From NCBI GenBank assembly GCA_009783635.1, contig WRDC01000040.1, positions 1-12,211 of the forward strand: DNA of 12,211 nt, given 5' to 3'. A program made the translations under genes and the position numbers. This document shows positions 6,857 through 12,056 of the stretch, in pieces. Every line of letters starts with the position of its first letter. Position 1 is the first letter of the stretch. Under the pieces are notes generated by a model. It ran no database searches, was not told the origin of the DNA, and saw only the letters and a list, made by a program, of their open reading frames with translations. The DNA is from Methanimicrococcus sp. Lineage in GTDB: Archaea; Halobacteriota; Methanosarcinia; Methanosarcinales; Methanosarcinaceae.

Positions 6857-6900
6857 TGCGGCCTCCCGCCTTCCGGCGCCGGCCGCAATTATCTTTTTTT
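6857..6900 (+). terminator. Strong hairpin terminator after the symporter gene
   Basis: TGCGGCC (6857-6863) pairs with GGCCGCA (6881-6887). An inner CGCC/GGCG stem closes a TTCC loop, and ATTATC plus seven T follow (6894-6900). It starts 11 nt after the symporter stop. Confidence 0.85.
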
Positions 6901-6983
6901 ATTTATTTTGGTGACACAGCGCAGGCGCCGGCGATGGCAACAGTAGCAGCCGCCGACACGAATGAGATTCAACGTTTTTTCCT

Positions 6984-7027
6984 CCGCTTTAGAACCGCTT
7001 TAAAACCGCTTTAAAACTGCTTTGGAA
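6984..7027. repeat. 11-bp tandem repeat, four copies
   Basis: CCGCTTTAGAA (6984-6994), CCGCTTTAAAA (6995-7005), CCGCTTTAAAA (7006-7016) and CTGCTTTGGAA (7017-7027) follow each other with exact 11-bp spacing. The period and copy number equal those of the unrelated array before purB. Confidence 0.9.
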
Positions 7028-7076
7028 AACAGATACCTCATTTCTCGTTTAAAAACGGGCTTCAAAAAGAGGAGAC

Positions 7077-7123
7077 GGGGTGCCGCAGGCACCCCCATGC
7101 ATCCGGGGTGCCGCAGGCACCCC
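7077..7123. repeat. Twin 19-bp palindromes (REP-like)
   Basis: GGGGTGCC-GCA-GGCACCCC occurs identically at 7077-7095 and 7105-7123, separated by CATGCATCC. Each copy can fold into an 8-bp GC-rich stem with a three-base loop. They resemble dispersed REP-type palindromes; whether they recur elsewhere in the genome cannot be seen here. Confidence 0.88.
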
Positions 7124-7153
7124 ACAAACGCATACGGACTCCAACACAGCCTG

Positions 7154-7192
7154 AAAAATTGTGGCCGGAGCGAAGCGGAGGCCGCAATTTTT
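7154..7192 (+). terminator. Long hairpin upstream of prefoldin gene (terminator or attenuator-like)
   Basis: AAAAATTGTGGCC (7154-7166) pairs with GGCCGCAATTTTT (7180-7192) over 13 bp with one G-U pair. The loop is GGAGCGAAGCGGA. The right arm ends in T5, so it resembles an intrinsic terminator for either strand. It lies 54 nt before prefoldin and could attenuate the leader or simply insulate the unit. Confidence 0.55.
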
Positions 7193-7246
7193 AGGAGAAA
7201 GGTTTTAATGTTTTTATTCCCTCATGTCTGAACAGGTGAATGACTT

Positions 7247-7615
7247 ATGAGTTCGGAATTATCCCCTCAGGTTCAAAATCAAATTGCACAAATTCAACAA
7301 GTTCAGCAGCATGCGCAGACGCTTGCCATGCAGAAATCTCAGACCGACGTTATGATTAAAGAGACGGAAATGGCGATCGAAGAATTAGAAAAATCGCCGG
7401 AAGACGTCGTCGTTTACAAGTCTGTCGGCGAATTGATGATTAAATCCGACAAAGCTTCTCTTTTGGAAACATTAAAAGGGCGGCAAGAGACTTATTCTCT
7501 GCGCGTTCAGTCCATTGAACGCCAGGAAGAGCGGTTGAATTCGCGCTTTAAACAGCTTCAAGAGCAGCTTCAGAGTATGCTCGGAAAAGGCGGCGGCGAA
7601 AGCGGCGAAGATTGA
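7247..7615 (+). CDS. pfdB: Prefoldin subunit beta
   Basis: This 122-aa cytosolic subunit forms the hexameric archaeal prefoldin (two alpha, four beta), which holds unfolded proteins for transfer to the thermosome. Two long coiled-coil helices (about 5-45 and 78-112) flank a beta-hairpin linker around EDVVVYKSVGELMIK (57-71), the diagnostic prefoldin-beta arrangement. The glycine-rich acidic tail GKGGGESGED is typical of disordered ends. The ATG at 7247 is preceded by AGGTGA at 7234-7239, 7 nt upstream. The DHH phosphoesterase gene follows within about 16 nt, so the two should share a transcript. Confidence 0.95.
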   Translation: MSSELSPQVQNQIAQIQQVQQHAQTLAMQKSQTDVMIKETEMAIEELEKSPEDVVVYKSVGELMIKSDKASLLETLKGRQETYSLRVQSIERQEERLNSRFKQLQEQLQSMLGKGGGESGED

Positions 7616-7631
7616 ATAAGCTGTGACATCT

Positions 7632-8648
7632 ATGAGGGTTACAGATTTAGAATTCTTCAATCGTCTTCTGGATTATCGGAACATTCTCTACATTTGCCAC
7701 AGAAACGCGGACCCGGACGCCATCGGAAGCGCCTTCGCGCTTGCCGAAGCCATCGGCGGGACCATCGGAGTTGTTGACGAATGCAACCGCGTTGCCGTCA
7801 ACCTCATCGACAAGCTCGAAATTCCGATTGCTCTCTGTCCGGACCCCAACGACTATGACATGACTGTTGTGGTGGACACATCCACGCGGGGCCAACTCAA
7901 TGATTTGAAGTTGGAAAAATTCTGCCTGATCGACCACCACGCAACAACCGCGCTCTTAGAAGACGCCGAATTCTTCATTCATGAAGATACGACCTCCACC
8001 GTTGAAATCATTTTCCGAATCCTGAATACGGCGGGTATCCCTATTTCCGAAAAAATGGGACTTGCCATGATTACGGGAATCATCACGGACACAGGTCATT
8101 TGAAGCACGCCAATTCGAACACTTTCAAAACGCTGTCCGAAATCATGGATGTGAGCGGCGTTGATTATTTCGGCGCCTTGGAGCTGATGGCGGCAACGCC
8201 TCAGGACATTTCCATCCGCATTGCCATGCTCAAAGCGGCGATGAGATGCAAATTGGAACGTGTCGGCGACTGTCTGATCGCAACAACGCATGTCAGTTCT
8301 TACGGCGGCGCGGCCGCGTCCATGCTGACCAACATCGGGGCGGATATTGCCTTTGTCGGCTCAGTCAAGGATGACAGCAGTGTCCGCGTCAGCGGCAGGG
8401 CAAAAAGAGATATGATTTTATCCGGTACAAATCTGGGAAAGCTGATGGAAGATGTCAGTGAAAAGTATAACGGGACCGGTGGCGGTCACAGCGGCGCGGC
8501 GGGCATTGACGCCGAATGTTCGCTGGAAGAGCTGATCGCCGACTGTACGGATCACGCTAAAAAATTGTTGGCCGGCGATGGCAATAAACCGCTGCCCTGC
8601 CGGACAATTACGGCCGACCTTCCCGATGAAGAAACGCAGACGCATTGA
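7632..8648 (+). CDS. DHH/DHHA1-family phosphoesterase
   Basis: This protein of about 338 aa has the RecJ/NrnA/PPX2-type two-domain layout: a DHH catalytic domain (residues 1-190) and a DHHA1 substrate domain (about 210-315). Metal-binding motifs are visible: CHRNADPDAIGSA (motif I), VVDTSTRGQL (II), LIDHHAT (the name-giving DHH, III) and ITDTGHLKHA (IV). The C-terminal GTGGGHSGAAG loop is the DHHA1 signature. It should be a manganese-dependent phosphodiesterase or phosphatase acting on short oligonucleotides, cyclic dinucleotides or pAp; the exact substrate is not readable. The ATG at 7632 is favoured because GTGA lies 5 nt before it; a GTG at 7623 in the same frame would add three residues. 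The last codons and stop form the first unit of a 14-bp array. Confidence 0.92.
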   Translation: MRVTDLEFFNRLLDYRNILYICHRNADPDAIGSAFALAEAIGGTIGVVDECNRVAVNLIDKLEIPIALCPDPNDYDMTVVVDTSTRGQLNDLKLEKFCLIDHHATTALLEDAEFFIHEDTTSTVEIIFRILNTAGIPISEKMGLAMITGIITDTGHLKHANSNTFKTLSEIMDVSGVDYFGALELMAATPQDISIRIAMLKAAMRCKLERVGDCLIATTHVSSYGGAAASMLTNIGADIAFVGSVKDDSSVRVSGRAKRDMILSGTNLGKLMEDVSEKYNGTGGGHSGAAGIDAECSLEELIADCTDHAKKLLAGDGNKPLPCRTITADLPDEETQTH

Positions 8649-8761
8649 AGCAGACGCATTGAAGCAGACGTATTGAAGCAGACGTATTGAAGCAGACGCA
8701 CTGAAGCAGACGCACTGAAGCAGACGCACTGAAGCAGATGCACTGAAGCAGACGCACTGAT
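8636..8761. repeat. 14-bp tandem repeat, nine copies, starting inside the DHH gene and spanning its stop
   Basis: GCAGACGCATTGAA and variants (GTATTGAA, GCACTGAA, GATGCACTGAA) repeat with exact 14-bp spacing from 8636, 8650, 8664, 8678, 8692, 8706, 8720, 8734 and 8748. The first copy encodes the last residues QTH and the TGA stop of the phosphoesterase. Each later copy carries another TGA. Copies further from the gene share T-to-C changes, so expansion appears to have proceeded outward. Confidence 0.95.
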
Positions 8762-8773
8762 AAACGCATTGTT

Positions 8774-8812
8774 GAAATCCGATGCCTTCGGATTTCTCTT
8801 TTGTTTTCTTTT
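8774..8812 (+). terminator. Hairpin terminator after the DHH gene
   Basis: GAAATCCGA (8774-8782) pairs perfectly with TCGGATTTC (8788-8796) around TGCCT, followed by TCTTTTGTTTTCTTTTT. Confidence 0.85.
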
Positions 8813-8833
8813 TGCGTTTTTGAAAACTGATAT

Positions 8834-8841
8834 TTTTATAC
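8834..8841 (+). promoter_or_regulatory. Candidate TATA box for the MFS transporter unit
   Basis: TTTTATAC, preceded by purine-containing GAAAACTGA, lies about 100 bp before the presumed start and would give a leader of roughly 75 nt. Confidence 0.35.
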
Positions 8842-8939
8842 ACCGCATACTGTTTTTTAAATCCTTGAATCCAAAAATTATTTTTAGGTCCCAACACTTC
8901 TCCAACTTCCCCACCGGCGGCAAACAGGAGGAATAATTT

Positions 8940-10211
8940 ATCGAAACGTCTCAAACGACCGACACTCAAAATCCGTTCGAGAACTGGAAACGAAAAACGG
9001 TTCTCTTCTTCGGGAGCCAGGCGATTACGTTTTTCGGGTCGGCTCTCGTGTCGTTCGCAATTATTTGGTACATCACGCTGACAACAGAATCGGGCGTCAT
9101 GACCACGATGATTCTTCTCTGTTCTTTTGTTCCGCAGCTTTTGATTTCTTTCTTTTCGGGCGTATGGGCGGATAAGTACAACCGGAAAATGCTGATTATT
9201 TTGGCGGACGGCGGTATTGCGCTGGCAACGCTGGCGCTTGTTATCTATATGATGGCCGGTTACGAATCCATTCCGGCGCTTTTATTCATCGCGATGGTCC
9301 GCTCCGTCGGTATGGGTATTCAAATGCCGGCTATGAATGCTTTGATTCCGCAAATCGTGCCGGCCGATAAATTGGTGAGAGTCAACGGCATCAACGGCTC
9401 TCTTCAATCCATTGTCAATTTGGCGTCGCCGGCCGTTGCCGGTACGATTCTGATTTACGGCAAAATCCACAATATCATGATGATTGACGTGGTGACCGCC
9501 ATTATCGGCATTTCGATTTTACTGCTGATTCCGATTCAAAAACACAAGAGGGCGCAGGAACTCGTTCAAACAAGTTACTTTGCGGATTTGAAAGAAGGCT
9601 TCAAATACAGCGTGAACCACTCGTTTTTAAAACCGCTTCTCATCATCTCCGCGTTTTTCACGATTCTCTGCGTTCCGGCGAGTTTCCTCAACGTTTTGAT
9701 GGTCACGCAGGTGTTCGGCGCGAATTATTTGTATCTGACATTGAACGAGATGTCATTCTTTATCGGTATGCTTCTCGGCGGTTTGGTCATCGGCGCATGG
9801 GGCGGTTTTAAGAACCGCGTCAAAACAATGTTGACCGGTTTGGCGGCGTTTGGCATTTTCACGCTCGGCTTCGGCTTAACTCAGGAACTTTGGGTTTATC
9901 TGATTCTCATGGGCATCGTCGGACTATCGATGCCGTTTGTCAGCTCTCCGATGATGAGTATGGTTCAAGAAAAAGTGGAGCCGGATAAGCAAGGGCGCGT
10001 TTTTTCGCTGATGCAGATTGTCTTTACGGGTCTGATGCCGCTTGCCGTGATGTTCTTCGGGCCGATGGCGGACATCGTTCCCGTGCAAACGATGGTTGTC
10101 TATTGCGGCGCGTTGATCGCTGTCCTGTCGGTCATTGTCTTTTTTGATAAGGCGTTTTATCGGCAGGGCGTTTTTGAAGCAAAAAAAGAAGAGATAAGGC
10201 CTGAGAATTAA
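8940..10211 (+). CDS. MFS efflux transporter, start codon ATC or lost
   Basis: The frame encodes about 423 aa with around twelve transmembrane helices. It belongs to the major facilitator superfamily, in the drug/macrolide-exporter-like group that begins NPFENWKRK followed by a helix with GSQAITFFGSALVSFAIIWYITL. Motif A appears as GVWADKYNRK (about 74-83) in the TM2-TM3 loop. An excellent Shine-Dalgarno, AGGAGG (8926-8931), points 8 nt downstream to ATC at 8940, but no ATG, GTG or TTG exists between the in-frame TAA at 8934 and GTG at 9048. Starting at that GTG would remove the conserved N-terminal stretch and half of TM1. So either ATC initiates, an ATG has mutated to ATC, or there is a base error. 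Likely exports a hydrophobic small molecule; substrate unknown. First gene of an apparent unit with the two genes that follow. Confidence 0.85.
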   Translation: METSQTTDTQNPFENWKRKTVLFFGSQAITFFGSALVSFAIIWYITLTTESGVMTTMILLCSFVPQLLISFFSGVWADKYNRKMLIILADGGIALATLALVIYMMAGYESIPALLFIAMVRSVGMGIQMPAMNALIPQIVPADKLVRVNGINGSLQSIVNLASPAVAGTILIYGKIHNIMMIDVVTAIIGISILLLIPIQKHKRAQELVQTSYFADLKEGFKYSVNHSFLKPLLIISAFFTILCVPASFLNVLMVTQVFGANYLYLTLNEMSFFIGMLLGGLVIGAWGGFKNRVKTMLTGLAAFGIFTLGFGLTQELWVYLILMGIVGLSMPFVSSPMMSMVQEKVEPDKQGRVFSLMQIVFTGLMPLAVMFFGPMADIVPVQTMVVYCGALIAVLSVIVFFDKAFYRQGVFEAKKEEIRPEN

Positions 10212-10216
10212 ACACT

Positions 10217-10354
10217 TTGAACGAAAATTCATCACATAACGCGTGGGTAGAGGAATTCGATAATAAACTGACGGCTGTAAGGTGGCTCAATGATCAGTTT
10301 GAAATGTCAGACCCAGAAGATGAAATAGATTTGTGGATAACAGTAAACGAATAA
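10217..10354 (+). CDS. Small acidic protein, 45 aa, unknown
   Basis: The frame starts at TTG, 5 nt after the MFS stop, and ends 16 nt before the next gene's ATG. The product is acidic and tryptophan-rich, with AWVEEFDNKLTAVRWLNDQFEM followed by DPEDEIDLWITVNE. Composition and amphipathic pattern look like a genuine soluble protein rather than random sequence. No good ribosome binding site precedes the TTG, so translational coupling to the MFS gene is likely. I do not recognise a family. It may work with the membrane protein downstream, judging only by the tight spacing. Confidence 0.55.
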   Translation: MNENSSHNAWVEEFDNKLTAVRWLNDQFEMSDPEDEIDLWITVNE

Positions 10355-10370
10355 CAGGAGCGTGACTAAG

Positions 10371-11039
10371 ATGGTCTTCTTGAAAAAAGATAATGTGAAA
10401 ATCGAAGGAAAAGAAGGGACCTGGCGTGAAATCGGAGGCCGAGATATAAGCGGATGGAGCCTTTACTTAATGGAAAATGACGCATACGGAGAAGAGGAAC
10501 CATGCATCATCATTGATGAAAACAACAACGTAATCTTGGAAGATGTCTGGGACGGAATGGATGAAATTAATAAGCGCGGATTGTGGAAATTAATAGACAT
10601 ATATTACAACAAAGAATGGATAATGCAAAAAGTCAAAAACGTTTCATTCTTCATCATAATGACAATACTTTCCTTTTCTGTCGCTTTGGTCGTAATCTTC
10701 AGTCCGATGAATTTGACCGGTATTGCTGTAGCCGGAATTGCCGGATTGTATTATGGTGCAGCGAGTAGACAGTACGAGAAATTAAAATTCATCCTCAGCG
10801 GCGGAGACGCTCTCATTCAAAAAACAATAAAATCCATCCTAGAATGTGTTGTGTGGTTTGCTGCATCCGCGATCATTGGACTGGGAGGGTTAATTTACGC
10901 TCTTATTTATTACCTCAATACCGGCCTTTCTTCGCCGACCAGACTGTTGGTTGGTGTTGTGTTGATGATTTACTGCGTTTATTTACTCCATCGCCTTTTA
11001 GTAAACCTTAAAATTTTCAAATCGGCGGAAGGGGTGTAA
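10371..11039 (+). CDS. Four-helix membrane protein with N-terminal soluble domain, unknown
   Basis: The 222-aa product has a soluble N-terminal domain (1-88), with WSLYLMENDAYGEEEPCIIID (29-49) and VILEDVWDGMDEI (54-66), and four hydrophobic segments at about 91-112, 115-132, 157-182 and 191-212. The N-terminal pattern, aromatic-Leu-Met-Glu...YGEE.PCIIID followed by a D.WDG motif, reminds me of short domains (LPD28-like) found in large polyvalent proteins of conjugative elements and phages in gut bacteria; this is recall, not a search result. The ATG at 10371 is chosen because AGGAGCGTGA lies just upstream; a GTG at 10362 would add three residues. It ends in GGGGTGTAA, which serves as ribosome binding site for the next small frame. 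Confidence 0.72.
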   Translation: MVFLKKDNVKIEGKEGTWREIGGRDISGWSLYLMENDAYGEEEPCIIIDENNNVILEDVWDGMDEINKRGLWKLIDIYYNKEWIMQKVKNVSFFIIMTILSFSVALVVIFSPMNLTGIAVAGIAGLYYGAASRQYEKLKFILSGGDALIQKTIKSILECVVWFAASAIIGLGGLIYALIYYLNTGLSSPTRLLVGVVLMIYCVYLLHRLLVNLKIFKSAEGV

Positions 11040-11041
11040 TC

Positions 11042-11128
11042 ATGCCGAATATTGAAATAATTGAGAGAAATAAAATAAGACCATTTGTTTCCGGATATTC
11101 GGATTTTTCAAAAAAGGATGTGATTTAA
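11042..11128 (+). CDS. Possible 28-aa peptide
   Basis: ATG at 11042 is preceded by GGGGTG (11031-11036) at 5-nt spacing, with the previous stop overlapping the site, so it could be translated by coupling. The peptide (MPNIEIIERNKIRPFVSGYS...) matches nothing I recognise. Its TAA overlaps an ATG opening a 13-codon frame in the recombinase remnant. It may be a degraded gene end rather than a functional peptide. Confidence 0.3.
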   Translation: MPNIEIIERNKIRPFVSGYSDFSKKDVI

Positions 11129-11129
11129 T

Positions 11130-11335
11130 GAACAAGGTCCGAAAAAGGAAGGATCGTTGCAAAGTCTAAAGGTGTTAAATTTGGACGTCCAAACATCAGT
11201 TAGCCGAAAATTAAAGAAGCAAAGACTTTGATTAATCAACATCCTGAATGGACAATCCGGAAAGTTTGCGAAATTGCCGGAATTGGGCCATCGACATATC
11301 AAAAATACAAGGAATGCCCGGAATGCGCTCTATAA
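11130..11335 (+). pseudogene. Serine recombinase (resolvase/invertase) C-terminal remnant
   Basis: In one frame (codons from 11150) the sequence reads GRIVAKSKGVKFGRPNIS, then TAG at 11201-11203, then PKIKEAKTLINQHPEWTIRKVCEIAGIGPSTYQKYKE to a TAA at 11333-11335. This matches the end of the serine-recombinase catalytic domain (AKSKGVKFGRP) and its small C-terminal helix-turn-helix. The catalytic serine domain is missing. Sequence just upstream (EQGPKKE) is in another frame, implying a frameshift near 11150. The TAG might be read as pyrrolysine in some Methanosarcinaceae, but with the N-terminus gone decay is the simpler reading. Confidence 0.75.
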
Positions 11336-11445
11336 AATCCTAAGGACTTTACACTATCGTCTATAAAATACCTGTTTTTTAATTTATAGAGCGTATTTTT
11401 ACTCTTTTCTTTTACTAGACTTAAAGTATCCAATTTATAGACGAT
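11326..11445. repeat. Two interleaved inverted repeats (A-B-A'-B') next to the recombinase remnant
   Basis: A: CGCTCTATAAA (11326-11336) with A': TTTATAGAGCG (11383-11393), 11 bp exact. B: ATCGTCTATAAA (11356-11367) with B': TTTATAGACGAT (11434-11445), 12 bp exact. A and B are themselves related (CTATAAAAT core), so the segment also holds direct repeats. A overlaps the end of the recombinase fragment and B' overlaps the stop of the minus-strand small membrane gene. They may be recombination or element-end sites. Confidence 0.85.
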
Positions 11446-11683
11446 CTGTGTCAAAATCCGAACAATCAGCTTCCGGATCCGAACAATCAGCTTCCGGATC
11501 CGAACGATTGGCTTCCGGATCCGAACGTTCGGCATCCAATTTATATGGTCTTTTCCTTATCGGATTTCCTCTTTTTGTCTTTGTTAAAATATCAATAACC
11601 TTTTGTAAAAAATCTAACACTAAAATGAGTAAACCTGCGAATAAAAGGCCAACTGCTAAAATAATGAAAGCTCCAAGAGTCAT
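11435..11683 (-). CDS. Small membrane protein with C-terminal 7-residue repeats, unknown
   Basis: The 82-aa product starts MTLGAFIILAVGLLFAGLLI with one strong transmembrane helix (about 3-25). A basic stretch (TKTKRGNPIRKRPYK, 34-48) suggests a cytoplasmic tail, followed by acidic heptads SDPEANR, SDPEADC, SDPEADC and SDFDTDR (54-81). The heptads come from a 21-bp DNA repeat that ends just before the stop. The ATG at 11683 has GGATGA a few bases upstream and a TATA-like TATTAAATTATC about 25 nt before it. Because the repeat unit is a multiple of three, overlapping frames on both strands are also open; this one has the best start and a coherent membrane segment. Function unknown. Confidence 0.5.
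   Translation of the reverse strand: MTLGAFIILAVGLLFAGLLILVLDFLQKVIDILTKTKRGNPIRKRPYKLDAERSDPEANRSDPEADCSDPEADCSDFDTDRL
11457..11540. repeat. 21-bp tandem repeat, four copies, within the small membrane gene
   Basis: TCCGAACAATCAGCTTCCGGA occurs at 11457-11477 and 11478-11498, a variant (GATTGG) at 11499-11519 and a diverged copy from 11520. The unit is three helical half-turn pairs long and keeps the minus-strand frame, adding seven residues per copy at the extreme 3' end of the gene. Confidence 0.9.
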
Positions 11684-11820
11684 TATTCATCCATTACGAT
11701 TTTGATAATTTAATACTTTTTGTTAAGTTTAAATCATCAATTTTTAGATTTTTTTACTTTTTAAACTTTTTTAGACTTTTCAGACTTTTTCAGACTTTTC
11801 GTTCAAAGTCTCAGCCGGCA
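11684..11820. other. T-rich spacer with 9-10-bp repeats
   Basis: AGACTTTT(T)C is repeated three times at 11773-11800 inside a run of related ACTTTTT sequence, and AGACTTT (11792-11798) can pair with AAAGTCT (11805-11811). No gene is visible. The long T-rich stretches would stop rightward transcripts arriving from the accessory block before the rpl18 promoter. Confidence 0.55.
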
Positions 11821-11833
11821 GAAACCTTATATA
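11821..11833 (+). promoter_or_regulatory. BRE/TATA promoter of rpl18
   Basis: GAAACC (11821-11826) followed directly by TTATATA (11827-11833) is the clearest archaeal promoter in the window. Transcription should start about 25 nt downstream, near 11856-11858, leaving a leader of about 200 nt before the rpl18 ATG. Confidence 0.75.
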
Positions 11834-11858
11834 CCTCTAATCTGTATAACAAACTCCT

Positions 11859-11939
11859 TTCACAGGACATCTTTTGTGGTTCGGTTTTGAATCGAACATT
11901 TGTGTGCTGTGAATTTCTGCATCATTAAGCGATTAATGA
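11859..11939 (+). promoter_or_regulatory. Structured 5' leader of rpl18: two stem-loops
   Basis: Stem-loop 1 begins at the predicted 5' end of the message. TTCACAGGACA (11859-11869) pairs with TGTGCTGTGAA (11903-11913) with a single mismatch, enclosing an internal loop and an inner stem, GTTCGGTT (11879-11886) with AATCGAAC (11890-11897, one G-U). Stem-loop 2 follows 8 nt later: TCATTAA (11922-11928) and TTAATGA (11933-11939), a perfect 7-bp stem closed by the GNRA tetraloop GCGA. Both resemble a folded RNA rather than DNA operators. Autoregulation by a ribosomal protein is one hypothesis; a separate small RNA is another. Confidence 0.55.
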
Positions 11940-12056
11940 CAGACGAATTCATTATTCATTTCAGTTGAGTATTCAATATTGAGTGATTCCGTTCATTCAT
12001 TTTGCATATTTACAATATTACATAAATTCAGATCAAATTTAAGTTGAGGACTAGTT

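Larger units (their letters stand above)
6901..7246. other. Repeat-rich spacer before the prefoldin gene
   Basis: No supported gene is visible. The left part (6911-6960) is GC-rich and codes only for very short frames on either strand. It is followed by an 11-bp tandem array, two identical palindromes and one long hairpin, each listed separately. No clear BRE/TATA pair for the prefoldin-DHH unit stands out. Confidence 0.6.

Noticed and set aside
6910..6985. GC-rich segment with a minus-strand GGAGG and a TTG-started Cys/Arg-rich 27-codon frame
   Set aside because: The site spacing is good, but the frame is tiny, other frames are equally open, and nothing recognisable is encoded.
7022..7231. 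69-codon + strand frame across the twin palindromes and hairpin
   Set aside because: Its sequence is entirely made of palindromic repeat translations, with no start signal.
8418..8969. 183-codon minus-strand frame with Ser/Ala/Cys/Val repeats
   Set aside because: It is the shadow of the DHH gene plus a translation of the 14-bp array; no homology and the opposite strand holds clear genes.
11448..11705. 85-codon + strand frame with SEQSASG repeats
   Set aside because: Overlaps the better-supported minus-strand membrane gene; it is open because the 21-bp repeat is a multiple of three. Its GTG start has no ribosome site.
11859..11939. Possible tRNA gene after the strong promoter
   Set aside because: No acceptor stem, anticodon arm or T-loop consensus in the right spacing; the GTTCG...CGAAC stem alone is not enough.
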